Source: Limnohabitans sp.
GTDB taxonomy: Bacteria > Pseudomonadota > Gammaproteobacteria > Burkholderiales > Burkholderiaceae_C
NCBI GenBank assembly: GCA_024642215.1
Contig: JAHEBO010000002.1
Location: 1-32,610, forward strand
Reading direction: 5' to 3'
Length of the DNA: 32,610 nt
Shown in pieces: positions 16,678-29,700 of this stretch. Position 1 is the stretch's first letter; the number at the start of each line of letters is the position of its first letter. Below the pieces are notes generated by a model. That model was not told the DNA's origin and searched no databases. It worked only from the letters and a program-made list of their open reading frames with translations. Position numbers and translations under genes: made by a program.

Positions 16678-18159
16678 TTAAGCCGCACCGGCTTTAGAAC
16701 GCGATTTGGTTTGAGGGCTAGATTGTTGGCTCAGCAGGTATTGAAGCAAAAGGCCCACGGGCCGCCCAGTTCCGCCTTTGGCAGCGCCACCCTTCCAGGC
16801 CGTGCCGGCAATGTCCAAGTGTGCCCATGGATATTTTTGGGCAAAACGATGCAGGAATTTGGCCGCCGTAATGGCACCGCCGGCACGCCCTCCAACGTTG
16901 GCGACATCCGCGAAATTACTTTTCAAAGCATCCGCATAGTCATCGTCAAGAGGCAATCTCCAGCATAAGTCCATGGCCTCTTGACCCGCATGCTGTAAGG
17001 CTTCGGCCAGCGAATCTTCAGTGGCGAACATACCAGACCGCAGAGCGCCCAAGGCAATGACACAAGCGCCGGTTAGGGTTGCAATGTCAATCACAACTTT
17101 GGGCTTGAAGCGCTCAGCGTAAGTGAGTGCATCGCAAAGAATCAAGCGCCCTTCAGCATCAGTGTTCAAAATTTCAATGGTTTGGCCACTCATGCTGGTC
17201 ACGACATCGCCTGGCTTGACCGCCAGGCCATCAGGCATGTTTTCACAAGCTGGGATAAGGCCGATCACATTCAAAGCGGGCTTTAAGAGGCTGAGCGACT
17301 TGAACACACCTAGAACGCTGGCTGCACCGCCCATGTCGAATTTCATTTCGTCCATTTCTGGTGCAGGTTTGATGGAGATACCGCCGGTGTCAAATGTGAT
17401 GCCTTTGCCGACCAAAACGGTAGGTGCCACTGATTTGGGTGCGCCTTGATACTTCAAAACAATGAAACGAAGGGGCTCAGCCGAACCTTTGGCCACCGAC
17501 ATGAAGGAGCCCATGCCCAGCTTGGCCACTTCTTTTGGGCCCAGAACCTCACACGACATACCAGACGTCTTGGCCAAGGCTTGAGCGGCCTTGCCAAGCA
17601 TGGTGGGTGTGGCATGGTTGGCGGGACGATTGGCCCATTCTTTGGCAAACTCAATGCCTTGCACCATGGCGACCGTTGATGAAAAGCTGTGTTTTAAAGC
17701 GATATTGGCGTCTGCCACGCCCCAATGCACTTGAGCCAAACGGCGCGTGACAGGTTTGGATTTGGTTGTGCTGTAAACATAAGTTGCATCGGCCAATGCC
17801 AACATGGCCGCTTTCAGAGTTTGCGCGCTGGGCGTCTCTGCAAACAAAATCACGGCTTTGGTGGTGTTGGCAGACTTGAGGGCAGTTGCCGCGCTAGAAA
17901 TGGCCGCTTTGACATCAACGGCCTGAGCATCACCAAGACCCAAAATAATGACTTTGGGGGCGGAAACGCCTGATAAGGCGTAGACATTCAGCGACTGCCC
18001 CGCTTTGCATGTCAGATCTTTGGCCTTGATGGCTTTGTCGATCAAAACAGAAAGAGGGTCTTTGCCCGCTTTAAATTGGTTAGAAATGAGGACAATCAGG
18101 GTGTCCGTCGATAATTTGGCAGCGGCTGCCAGTGAAAGTGTTTTTAATTCGAAGTTCAT
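16678..18159 (-). CDS. pepA: Leucyl aminopeptidase (M17, cytosol aminopeptidase PepA)
   Basis: Two-metal aminopeptidase that cleaves N-terminal residues from peptides in the cytoplasm; E. coli PepA also binds DNA in Xer recombination and carAB control. From ATG 18159 the product has 493 residues. The frame stays open to 18183, but the extra residues MLRRKNSI look non-native and would run up against lptF. AGGA stands about 12 bases before ATG 18159. Seen: a variable N-terminal domain, then VGKGITFDTGGISIKP (about residues 250-265, catalytic Lys and metal Asp) and the M17 signature NTDAEGRL at about 332-339, with VIDIATLTGA after it. The C-terminus ends in a basic Ala/Ser tail. Its start is 23 bases from the divergent lptF start. 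Confidence 0.95.
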   Translation of the reverse strand: MNFELKTLSLAAAAKLSTDTLIVLISNQFKAGKDPLSVLIDKAIKAKDLTCKAGQSLNVYALSGVSAPKVIILGLGDAQAVDVKAAISSAATALKSANTTKAVILFAETPSAQTLKAAMLALADATYVYSTTKSKPVTRRLAQVHWGVADANIALKHSFSSTVAMVQGIEFAKEWANRPANHATPTMLGKAAQALAKTSGMSCEVLGPKEVAKLGMGSFMSVAKGSAEPLRFIVLKYQGAPKSVAPTVLVGKGITFDTGGISIKPAPEMDEMKFDMGGAASVLGVFKSLSLLKPALNVIGLIPACENMPDGLAVKPGDVVTSMSGQTIEILNTDAEGRLILCDALTYAERFKPKVVIDIATLTGACVIALGALRSGMFATEDSLAEALQHAGQEAMDLCWRLPLDDDYADALKSNFADVANVGGRAGGAITAAKFLHRFAQKYPWAHLDIAGTAWKGGAAKGGTGRPVGLLLQYLLSQQSSPQTKSRSKAGAA

Positions 18160-18182
18160 AATTGAGTTTTTCCTGCGCAACA

Positions 18183-19295
18183 ATGTTATTCCATTCTTCC
18201 CTACGAAAAGACTTGGCCCGAAGTTTTGGTGCCACGGTTGTGGTTTTGGCCACCATCGTGATGACCATCATTTTGATCCGAACATTGGGTCAAGCCACTC
18301 GAGGCTCGGTGAATCCCTCAGAAGTCATGTTGGTGATGGGCTTAACTGTGATCGGTCATCTGACCACCATTTTGACATTGAGTTTGTTCATTGCGGTGGT
18401 CTCCACGCTTTCTCGCATGTATGCCGACAGTGAAATGGTGATTTGGTTTTCAAGTGGCAAGGGCTTGGTTTCTTTTTTAAAACCATTGTTTCGGTTTGCG
18501 TGGCCTATTTTGCTCGGCATTGTTTTACTGGCCTTGTTTGTTTGGCCATGGAGTAATCAGCAAATACAAGACTTGCGGGATCGTTACGACCAACGCAATG
18601 ACATTGAACGTGTCGCACCCGGGCAATTTCAAGAATCTGCTGGCGGCAAACGTGTATTTTTCATCGACAAAGACAGCCCCAACAATCAAACAGGAAAACA
18701 TGTGTTTGTCTCAAGTTTAGACGGCGCTGTTGAAAGCATCACCACGGCGCAACAAGGCCAAATAGAGTGGCACCAAGGTGAACGGTTTCTCAGCCTTCAA
18801 AAAGGCCAGCAAATGCTGCGAAACCACGACACAGGAGAGGTCAGAGTGACGGAATTCAAAGACTATCAATTGCTGATAGATCCTTCTTCCAAACTTGCAA
18901 GCAACGATGTTCAAAGCCGAATGATCAGCACATTGGGCCTGCTCAAAACGCCGACGCCCGTCAACTTGGGCGAACTCTCTTGGCGCTTAGGTTTGGCACT
19001 CGCAGCACTCAACCTCATGATCATGGGCTTGGCTGTGGCCAGTGTCAATCCACGCGTTGGCACCAGTTACCATCTGGCCGTGGCCTTGTTTTGCTTTGTG
19101 GGTTACTACAACATGGTCAACGTGGGTCAAAACTGGATTGCATCGGGTCGCACCACCCTGCCCGCCTTCATGCTCATGCTCCACGGTGGCTCGTTTGTGG
19201 TTGCCTTATGCTGGCTGATGTTTCGTCATTTCAACTTGTCTTGGCGTAGCCTTCTACCAACTCATCGAACCAAAGTGGCCGGAGATATTGCATGA
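18183..19295 (+). CDS. lptF: LPS export ABC transporter permease LptF
   Basis: Inner-membrane half of the LptB2FG complex that extracts lipopolysaccharide and passes it to the LptC-A-D bridge. The product has 370 residues from ATG 18183 (MLFHSSLRKDLARSF), chosen because homologues begin with this basic amphipathic helix; the open frame starts at 18162 but the first seven residues do not fit. Seen: three N-terminal membrane segments (about residues 15-40, 55-80, 100-125), a hydrophilic periplasmic jellyroll region (about 130-265, including GKRVFFIDKDSP), and three C-terminal segments. No Shine-Dalgarno precedes the ATG. The gene overlaps lptG by four bases (ATGA). Confidence 0.94.
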   Translation: MLFHSSLRKDLARSFGATVVVLATIVMTIILIRTLGQATRGSVNPSEVMLVMGLTVIGHLTTILTLSLFIAVVSTLSRMYADSEMVIWFSSGKGLVSFLKPLFRFAWPILLGIVLLALFVWPWSNQQIQDLRDRYDQRNDIERVAPGQFQESAGGKRVFFIDKDSPNNQTGKHVFVSSLDGAVESITTAQQGQIEWHQGERFLSLQKGQQMLRNHDTGEVRVTEFKDYQLLIDPSSKLASNDVQSRMISTLGLLKTPTPVNLGELSWRLGLALAALNLMIMGLAVASVNPRVGTSYHLAVALFCFVGYYNMVNVGQNWIASGRTTLPAFMLMLHGGSFVVALCWLMFRHFNLSWRSLLPTHRTKVAGDIA

Positions 19296-20398
19296 AGACC
19301 ATCCGCAGGCTCATCCATGGCGAGATCATCAAAGCTGTGAGTTTTGTGGCACTTGGATTTTTGGCTTTGTTTGTCTTTTTCGATTTGGTTGATCAACTTC
19401 AAACACTGAGCAAGAACAAATTTCAAGGCTATCAACTTCAGCATGCGCTGATGTACGTGGCACTTCTGATGCCTAGTCATTTATATGAACTTCTGCCAAT
19501 TTCGGTCCTGATCGGTTCAATCTTTGTCATGGCCCGATTTGCCCAAAGTTCCGAGTTCACTATTTTGAGAACAGGCGGTTTGGGACCCTGGCGCGCACTT
19601 CAAACATTGTTTCAATTGGGCCTTGTTTTTGTTGCCATCACTTTTCTCTTTGGCGATTACATTTCGCCATGGTCAGATCGACAAGCCCAATTGCTCAAAG
19701 CACACTACCAAGGACAGATTACAGTGGGTCAAACCGGAGCTTGGCTTAGAGAAAAACAAAGCGATTCTCAATATGCAGTCAACGTGCGTGCACTGAGCAG
19801 CACCGGCCAACCCGAGAACATTCGCATCAATGAGTTTGACAATGACGGACGCTTGAAATCTGTCACGCTGTCTCCTCACGCCGAGTTCACGGCCGATGGT
19901 GCGTGGTTATTAAAGCCTGTCGACAGACGTGTTTTTCACATGACCGGTACGCAAGATTCGCACATCGAAATTATGAATTTGACAGAATGGAAATGGTCGA
20001 CTGAAATCACCTCTGAAATGATCAGCGCGGCGCTGTTGAGCCCCGATCGCATGAAAACATTGGATCTGTTTCAGTACATGCGCCACTTGGCAGCCAATGG
20101 TCAAAATGCACAGCGCTATGAAATTGAATTTTGGCGAAAAGTTTTTTACCCCTTGAGTTGTTGGGTCATGTTGACTTTGGCACTGCCTTTTGCCTACCTT
20201 CACTTCAGGTCTGGCAACATTGCAGGTTATGTATTTGGCGGTGTGATGGCAGGCATCAGCTTTTACCTTCTGAACAATGTGTTCGGATTCATGGGGAATC
20301 TACAAAATTGGCAACCTTGGCTAACAGCCGCAGCACCAGCCATCATTTACAGCTTGGTTTCGCTTGGCACCTTTGGCTGGCTTGTTTTGCGGCAGTAA
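19292..20398 (+). CDS. lptG: LPS export ABC transporter permease LptG
   Basis: Partner of LptF in the LPS exporter, 368 residues with the same plan: three N-terminal membrane helices, a periplasmic jellyroll (about residues 125-260, with GAWLREKQSDSQYAVNV), and three C-terminal helices ending FGWLVLRQ. The N-terminus MKTIRRLIHGEIIKAVSFV and the ELLPISVLIGSIFVMARFAQSSEFTILR segment (cytoplasmic coupling region) are characteristic of the YjgP/YjgQ family. It is translationally coupled to lptF through the ATGA overlap. The LptB ATPase is not in the window, as usual. The cbiX-like gene starts 19 bases downstream. Confidence 0.95.
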   Translation: MKTIRRLIHGEIIKAVSFVALGFLALFVFFDLVDQLQTLSKNKFQGYQLQHALMYVALLMPSHLYELLPISVLIGSIFVMARFAQSSEFTILRTGGLGPWRALQTLFQLGLVFVAITFLFGDYISPWSDRQAQLLKAHYQGQITVGQTGAWLREKQSDSQYAVNVRALSSTGQPENIRINEFDNDGRLKSVTLSPHAEFTADGAWLLKPVDRRVFHMTGTQDSHIEIMNLTEWKWSTEITSEMISAALLSPDRMKTLDLFQYMRHLAANGQNAQRYEIEFWRKVFYPLSCWVMLTLALPFAYLHFRSGNIAGYVFGGVMAGISFYLLNNVFGFMGNLQNWQPWLTAAAPAIIYSLVSLGTFGWLVLRQ

Positions 20399-20417
20399 CG
20401 TTTTTGAAAGCTGTTTG

Positions 20418-20801
20418 ATGACGACTCCGCATCCCACGAAGGGCATTATTCTGTTTGCGCACGGTTCTCGTGATGCCCTATGGCGGCAACCCATTGAGGC
20501 TGTCGCTATGCAAATGAAGCGTGTTTCGCCCAATGTCGAAGTGGCTTGCGCCTACTTAGAACTGACCGAACCAGATCTGTCAAGCACAGCCGCTAAATTG
20601 ATTGAAGGTGGCGTGGAACACATTGCCATCGTTCCCATGTTTTTGGGGGTTGGCCGTCATGCTCGCGAAGACTTACCTGCAATGGTCAAAGCGCTTCAAA
20701 TCAAGCACCCAAGCACACACTTTGATTTACGAAATGCCATTGGTGAAGAACCTCAAATGACCCAACTGATGGCAGCAATTGCTTTGGCTTCAATTGTGTG
20801 A
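20418..20801 (+). CDS. CbiX/SirB-type sirohydrochlorin chelatase (short form)
   Basis: Small tetrapyrrole chelatase of 127 residues, a single CbiX domain. Start ATG 20418 is chosen because family members begin just before the GIILFAHGSRD strand; the longer open frame adds residues read from the end of lptG. The two metal-site histidines of the family are visible at residue 15 (AHGSRD) and residue 81 (GRHAREDLP). Known members insert cobalt or iron into sirohydrochlorin; next to cysB, the likely job is iron insertion to make siroheme for sulfite (or nitrite) reductase, which is inference from context. It is 19 bases after lptG and 71 before cysB. Cobalt chelatase activity is an alternative. 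Confidence 0.85.
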   Translation: MTTPHPTKGIILFAHGSRDALWRQPIEAVAMQMKRVSPNVEVACAYLELTEPDLSSTAAKLIEGGVEHIAIVPMFLGVGRHAREDLPAMVKALQIKHPSTHFDLRNAIGEEPQMTQLMAAIALASIV

Positions 20802-20842
20802 CGATGTGAGATGCACACTGAATCTATAGATCAATAAGGCAT

Positions 20843-20869
20843 AATAAACTCATTCTTTAAGGGTTTATT
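20843..20869 (+). promoter_or_regulatory. Inverted repeat in the cysB leader (possible operator or hairpin)
   Basis: AATAAAC (20843-20849) and GTTTATT (20863-20869) form a seven-base inverted repeat with a 13-base spacer. The spacer contains the probable cysB Shine-Dalgarno AAGG (20859-20862), ten bases before ATG 20873. It could be a LysR-type self-regulation site or a translation-controlling hairpin. A possible -10 CATAAT overlaps its left edge at 20840. Confidence 0.4.
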
Positions 20870-20872
20870 GCC

Positions 20873-21814
20873 ATGAACTTACATCAGTTCCGGTTCGTTC
20901 AAGAAGCAGCTAGGCGAAATCTTAATCTGACGGAAGCCGCCAAAGCGCTTCACACGTCACAACCAGGTGTGTCCAAGGCCATCATCGAACTTGAACAAGA
21001 GTTGGGCATCGATATATTCGCCAGACACGGCAAGCGACTTAAACGCATTACAGAGCCTGGCCAGCATGTCCTCCAAAGCATCGAGATCATCATGCGTGAG
21101 ATCGGCAATCTCAAACGCATTGGCGAAGAGTTCAGCGAACAACACAATGGCACCTTGTCAATTGCGACCACACACACACAAGCTCGTTATGTACTGCCGG
21201 TGCCTGTTGCACGTTTGCGAGATAAATACCCCCAAGTTAACATCAGTTTGCACCAAGGTTCCCCCGATCAAGTTGCTCGCATGTTAATGGACGACACCGC
21301 GGAAATTGGCATGGCCACTGAATCGCTTGCCAATTATGAAGACTTGGTCACCTTGCCTTGTTATGAATGGCAACACATGTTGGTGTTATCACCCGATCAT
21401 CCATTGGCCAAGAAAAAGCATTTGCACCTGGAAGACATCGCCAAAGAACCCTTGATCACTTACCACCCTTCTTTTACTGGACGTACGCGCATCGATGCGG
21501 CATTTGCAAGTAAAAAGCTTCACCCCCGTATCGCATTAGAAGCCATCGATTCCGATGTGATCAAAACCTATGTCCGCTTGGGTTTAGGGGTGGGTATTGT
21601 GGCTGAAATGGCCGTCAAAGACGACGCAACAGGCGAATTGATTGCGCGCCCTTTAGGCGATTTACTGGGGAAAAATGTAGCGCGTGTCGCCTTCAAGCGT
21701 GGCGCTTATTTGCGCAATTTTGTGTACCAATTTGCCGAACTTCTAAGCGATCGGCTGACAACTGCGCTTGTCACCAAAGCCATGACGGGCCATGTAAACG
21801 ATTACGAACTGTAA
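20873..21814 (+). CDS. cysB: LysR-family regulator CysB
   Basis: Transcription activator of sulfate assimilation and cysteine synthesis. The 313-residue protein opens with MNLHQFRFVQEAARRNLNLTEAAKAL, and the helix-turn-helix recognition helix is TSQPGVSKAIIELEQELG (about residues 28-45). The effector domain begins with LSIATTHTQARYVLP at about 95-109. The Thr/Gln of this segment bind sulfate or acetylserine in CysB/Cbl proteins, and it separates them from other LysR members. The full effector domain continues to GVGIVAEMAV and the C-terminus. CysB normally activates with N-acetylserine or O-acetylserine as inducer and represses its own gene. The ybdL-like gene starts 15 bases downstream on the same strand. 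Confidence 0.95.
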   Translation: MNLHQFRFVQEAARRNLNLTEAAKALHTSQPGVSKAIIELEQELGIDIFARHGKRLKRITEPGQHVLQSIEIIMREIGNLKRIGEEFSEQHNGTLSIATTHTQARYVLPVPVARLRDKYPQVNISLHQGSPDQVARMLMDDTAEIGMATESLANYEDLVTLPCYEWQHMLVLSPDHPLAKKKHLHLEDIAKEPLITYHPSFTGRTRIDAAFASKKLHPRIALEAIDSDVIKTYVRLGLGVGIVAEMAVKDDATGELIARPLGDLLGKNVARVAFKRGAYLRNFVYQFAELLSDRLTTALVTKAMTGHVNDYEL

Positions 21815-21829
21815 GAACAAATCAAAGTG

Positions 21830-22986
21830 ATGACACCTCAACTAATTTCCAAACATCCTCAGATGGGAACAACCATCTTTTCAGTGATGTCTGCCCTTGC
21901 AGCAGAAAGTGGCGCTGTGAATTTAGGACAGGGCTTTCCAGACTTTGCGTGCGATTCAAAGTTGGTAGATCAAGTCACACGGGCCATGCAGGAAGGTCTG
22001 AACCAATACCCACCGATGCCAGGTGCAGGACCGTTGCGTGAAGCGGTGTCTCAAAAAATTCAGGCCCTGTACGGTCATCACTACGACCCACAATCAGAAA
22101 TTACAGTCACTGCGGGCGCAACGCAAGCCATCCTCACAATTCTGTTAGCCGTGGTCCATCCTGGCGATGAAGTCATCGTTTTGGAGCCCTGTTACGACAG
22201 TTATGTACCCAACATCGAAATGGCAGGTGGCATGGTGATCCGCATTCCCCTCACGCCAGGCACTTTCAGGCCAGATTTTGACAAGATCCAAAGTGCCATC
22301 AACAGTAAAACACGCGCCATCTTGATCAATTCACCGCACAATCCCAGCGGCATGGTGTGGCGCCACGAAGACATGTTGCGCCTCCAAGAAATACTGGAAC
22401 CTACGCAGGTTTTGTTAATCAGTGATGAAGTGTATGAGCACATGGTTTATGCGCCACTTCAACACCACAGTGCATCCAGCTACCCAGGCTTGTCTTCGAG
22501 GGCTTTTGTCGTTTCAAGCTTTGGAAAAACCTACCATGTCACAGGATGGAAAGTTGGCACAGTGGCTGCCCCAGCAGCCCTTACATCCGAGTTTCGAAAA
22601 GTACACCAATTCAATGTTTTTACAGTCAACACACCCGTACAACATGCTTTAGCGAGATACATGGAAGACCCTAGTCCGTATTTAGAACTTCCTCAGTTTT
22701 ATCAGCGCAAGAGGGATTTATTCAGAGAAGGCCTGGCCAAAACAAAATTCAAAATGTTGCCCGGTGAAGGAACCTATTTTCAATGTGTCGACATTTCTGA
22801 ATTGTCAGTGCCAGAGAAAAATTTGGGTGAATCCAAATTTTGCCAATGGCTGACAAAAGAAATAGGTGTTGCAGCCATTCCCATGTCAGCGTTTTATGGC
22901 AATGGCTTTGATCAGAATGTCATTCGTTTTTGTTTTGCAAAACAGGATCAAACCCTGCATGCTGCGCTGACGCGCTTGAGCACACT

Positions 22987-22990
<4 letters not shown>
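21830..22990 (+). CDS. PLP aminotransferase, methionine aminotransferase YbdL-like
   Basis: Class I/II aminotransferase of 386 residues. Similarity across the protein to what I recall of E. coli YbdL is high: LGTTIF-like start ([13 protein letters not shown]), [57 protein letters not shown], and [15 protein letters not shown] with the PLP Lys near residue 233. A C-terminal [21 protein letters not shown] block follows. YbdL prefers methionine and aromatic amino acids; a role in methionine salvage is possible, and kynurenine or glutamine transaminase are alternatives. ATG 21830 is preceded directly by an in-frame GTG at 21827. Placement just after cysB is consistent with a sulfur amino-acid role. 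The stop overlaps the def stop by four bases. Confidence 0.88.
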
Positions 22991-25651
<2,661 letters not shown>

Positions 25652-25679
25652 TTAAATATCAAAATGAAATCGAGACAAC

Positions 25680-26726
25680 TTAAGAAAACAAACGACGAGC
25701 TTGCGGTGACCCGGCAGAAAGCTCGCGCTGATCTAAAGCGTCATACAACTGTTCTAAATCTGTGGCGATGGCGTTGAGATCGTCTTCGGTCAATGCATGA
25801 CCTGCACCGTCTGTAATGACGCCGTCCATCTCATGACCCAAAATACGAGCTGCCTCTCGCAAACGCGCAAATGCATGCTCTTCACGCGGCACTTGAGGTA
25901 CATCCAAGCTGAGGGTGAACTCACGGATGGCTGACAGCGCAGGATCGTCTGCCATCGCGGCTTGTGAATCAAAAGACAAGGACATGATAGGCGGCAAACC
26001 TTGTACCGGCGCAGCCAATACCATGCGACCAGGAATGACACCGGCAACAAAGCCCCAGCGTGCTGCATGTTGCTGGATGTAACCAGGGCTCCACGCAGCA
26101 GAGGTTGCACAGATGGTGAAACTCAGTTGCGCATCATGCTCGCTGGCAAACTGATCCAATTCACGCGCTCGCGCCACCTCTTCTAACATGTCCGGAAACT
26201 CAGGGGCGCCGTTGATGGCATCTGCAAAAGCTTGTGCCTTGATGACAAATTCAGAAAATTCAATCTCGTTCAACGGCCCGACCCGATTGGCCAACTGGAC
26301 ACCCGCTTGCAATGAATGGTATCGACGTCCTGCGACCGGCATCTCCCACTCGCCACTGATGTCACTCAACCCTTCAACCGCAAATGGCTTGGTGCCGACG
26401 CGACGAGTTGCAGGCAAAGCCGCCAGTGCCGCATCACCAGAAATTTCAGAATCAACTTCAATCGATGCAATGACGTCAATGAGCGCATCCAACGGTGGTT
26501 TTTTTTCTGGAACGGGCAACACATCCAATGCGTCGTCTAAAAAAACAGGGTCTTTAGGGCCAGATGAAGCATCGGCGTTGTGCAATGGATGGCCAGCGTC
26601 ATCCTTCAATGCCTCAGGATCAGCCTGACGCGGTGAGTTCTGACGAGCCGTCCAAAAGTTGTACAAAACCACGCCCAAGAGGGTTAAACCACCAACCAAG
26701 GCCAAACTGTTTTGCAATGAGCTCAT
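25680..26726 (-). CDS. zipA: Cell division protein ZipA
   Basis: Inner-membrane FtsZ-binding protein of the divisome. The 348-residue product has an N-terminal membrane anchor (MSSLQNSLALVGGLTLLGVVLYNFW), a charged and Pro/Asp-rich linker (about 30-100), and a C-terminal globular domain (about 130-330) with GPLNEIEFSEFVIKAQAFADAI and SLSFDSQAAMADDPALSAIREFTLSLDVPQVPREEHAFARLREAARILGHEMDG divided across it, matching the ZipA_C fold (FtsZ tail pocket). Sequence identity in this family is low, so the call also leans on context: it lies between smc and ligA, as in many beta- and gammaproteobacteria. It starts 32 bases after smc. Confidence 0.88.
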   Translation of the reverse strand: MSSLQNSLALVGGLTLLGVVLYNFWTARQNSPRQADPEALKDDAGHPLHNADASSGPKDPVFLDDALDVLPVPEKKPPLDALIDVIASIEVDSEISGDAALAALPATRRVGTKPFAVEGLSDISGEWEMPVAGRRYHSLQAGVQLANRVGPLNEIEFSEFVIKAQAFADAINGAPEFPDMLEEVARARELDQFASEHDAQLSFTICATSAAWSPGYIQQHAARWGFVAGVIPGRMVLAAPVQGLPPIMSLSFDSQAAMADDPALSAIREFTLSLDVPQVPREEHAFARLREAARILGHEMDGVITDGAGHALTEDDLNAIATDLEQLYDALDQRELSAGSPQARRLFS

Positions 26727-26758
26727 GTGTGATTAGAAGATGTGAAAGTTCAAATGAA

Positions 26759-29700
26759 TTAGGTCAATTCGGCCATTGACACGGCTGCTTCCATGTCCAC
26801 CGCCACAATGCGTGAAACGCCCTGCTCTTGCATGGTGACGCCAATAAGTTGCTCGGCCATCTCCATGGCGATTTTGTTGTGACTGATGAACAAGAATTGA
26901 GTTTCTTTGCCCATGCTTTTCACAAGTTTGGCATAGCGCTCTGTGTTGGTATCGTCGAGAGGGGCATCGACCTCGTCCAGCAAGCAGAAAGGTGCGGGAT
27001 TGAGTTGGAAAATGGCAAACACCAGCGCAATGGCCGTCAAGGCTTTTTCACCACCAGACAACAAGTGAATGGTTTGGTTCTTTTTGCCAGGCGGTTGAGC
27101 CATCACCTGAACACCCGAATCCAAAATTTCGTCGCCAGTCATGACCAAACGGGCATTGCCACCGCCAAACAACTCGGGGAACATGCGACCAAAATGTTCA
27201 TTCACAATTTTGAAGGTGCCGCCCAACAAGTCGCGTGTTTCTGCATCAATTTTCTTGATGGCATCTTCCAAGGTGGTCATGGCTTCGGTCAGATCAGCTG
27301 TTTGTGCATCGAGGAAAATCTTACGTTCACGTGCCACCGTTAACTCATCCAATGCGGCCAAATTAACAGCGCCCAAGGCTGCAATCTCACGGTTCAAACG
27401 GTCAATTTCAGATTGCAGACCTGTGAGTCGCACATTGCCATCTTCAATTGTTTTGGCAAGCGCTTCAAGATCAGCCTCTGCATCAATGAGCAACTGGGTA
27501 TATTGCTCCAAGCCCAAGCGTGATGCTTGTTCTTTCAGTTGAAGCTCTGTGATGCGTTGACGCAAAGGATCGAGCTCTCGCTCAAAGCTCATGCGTCTTT
27601 CATCACTGGCACGTAATCTTGCGGTTAAATCGTCATACTCACTGCGCTTGGCGCCAAGCACTTGTTCCCGCTCCATTTTCATGGCCAGGGCATTTTGCAA
27701 ACCCGCTTGCGCAGCAGCATCCGTCAAACGCGACAATTCATCTTTAGCGCGTTCTTGTTCCGCTGCTATCGACTGAATTTGCTGCGCAGCAGTTTCAAGT
27801 CCGCGTTGCAACTCAGAACGTCGAGCTTCAAGACTGCGTTGTGAGAAAGTAGCTTCCTGCGCCAAACGCTCCAGGGTACGTTGCTGTTCACGGCATTCGG
27901 ACAATTTGCGCTCAGATTCAATGACACGCTCGTCCAATTGCGCATGTCGCTCTTGACTGTCGGCAAGTTGCATGTCGAGTTCTTCAAAGCGACCTTCAGC
28001 CGTCATGCGACGCTCTTGCAAGTCTTCCAAGCTCAGATCAACCTCTGCCATGTCACCTGCAATTTGTTCGCTGCGAGCGCGTGTTTGCTCAGCCCACTGC
28101 GTTAAGCGCAAGGTTTCAACCTGCAACTCATGCGCTTTAGATTGTGCTTCTGAAGCTTCCTGGCGAACAAAAATCAAACGTTGCGACGCATCAGAATAGG
28201 CCGCTTCGGCGCGAACAGAGGCAGATCGTGTTTCTTCTGCAATCAGTGTCTGGGCACGCAATTGCTTTTCAAAATTTTCAATGTCTTGCGCGCGAGCTAA
28301 CAAACCGGCCTGCTCTGAATCAGGCGCGTAAAAGCTGACGCTGTTTTTGCCGATGGCATGACCTGCTTGAACTACAAAGCATTCGCTGCCTTGCAGTTGG
28401 TCGCGCCAAGCCATGGCATCTTCTAGCGACGGCGCCGTAAAACAACCCTGCAACCAATCGGTCAGCAAAGCTGAGAGACCGGCATCAGAAAGACGCAGCA
28501 AATCTGACAAAGGACGGCATGACGCAGGCAAGCCTTTTCGAGAAATCGTTGCAGTACCGTTGGGGGGCGAATAAAAGGACAGCTTGGCGGGGGGCGTGTC
28601 TAAGGCAAAAGCCTTGACCATGTCTAATCGAGACACCTCGAGTGATGACAAACGCTCACGGAGTGCTGACTCCATGGCATTTTCCCAGCCCGACTCCATG
28701 TGGATTTTGCTCCACAGGCCTTGCAAATTGTCTAAGCCGTGCTTGTTCAACCACGGCTTTAATTTGCCATCGGTTTTGACTTTTTCTTGTAAAGACTTGA
28801 GCGCTTCAATTTTGGCTGTCAGGTCTGCCAATTTGGCAGATTCGTCGTTCACAGCTTGCTGCTTGTGACGACGATCTTGGTCCAAAACAGGTGTTTGCTC
28901 TTCAAGTTCTTGCAGGCGTGCACTGGATTCTTTGGACAAAGCTTCTGCTTGTGCCAATTGCGCTTGCAAATTGACAAGTCGTTGCTCGTCTGGTGCGTCC
29001 AATGCATTGCGATCGGCTACCAATCGCTCTCGACGAAGTGTCAATTGACGTGTTTGGTCTTCGATGTTGCGCTGATCTGCCGCCAGCACTTGAATTTGTT
29101 GCTGAACTTGAACCACGCTGCTGCGCTGTTCATTGGCTTTGGCTTGAGCTTGACGCAGGGCTTCTTCAAGATCGGGCAATGCTTGCGCCTGATCTTCAAC
29201 TTGCGCAGCCAATGTGAGAGTTTGATCCTCGGCTTGAAGGGCTTGCTCAGCCAAAGACTCTAGCTCAGCTTGCGCTTGTATTTGACGGTCCGACCAATCG
29301 GCTGATTGTTCTTGCAATTGGGCCAAACGTTGCTCAGCTCGTTGGCGGCCTTCCACCACAAATCGAATTTCAGCTTCTAAACGGCCCACTTCAGCACTGG
29401 CTTCATACAACAAACCTTGTGCTTGATTGACCTGGTCACCCGCAGCGTAATGTGCCTGACGCACCGTTTCCAGATCGGACTCGACGTGTCGTAAATCAGC
29501 AATGCGGGACTCTAAGTCGATGACGGCTTTGTCGACATCGGATTTGATTTTGACCTGATCGGTCTCGGCGTCTGCGCGCTTGAAAAACCACAACTGTTGT
29601 TGCTTCAAGGTGCTGTCGGCTTTTAAATCATTGAAGCGCTGCGCCACTTCTGCTTGCTTTTCCAACTTCTCAAGGTTGGCATTGAGCTCACGCAGAATGT

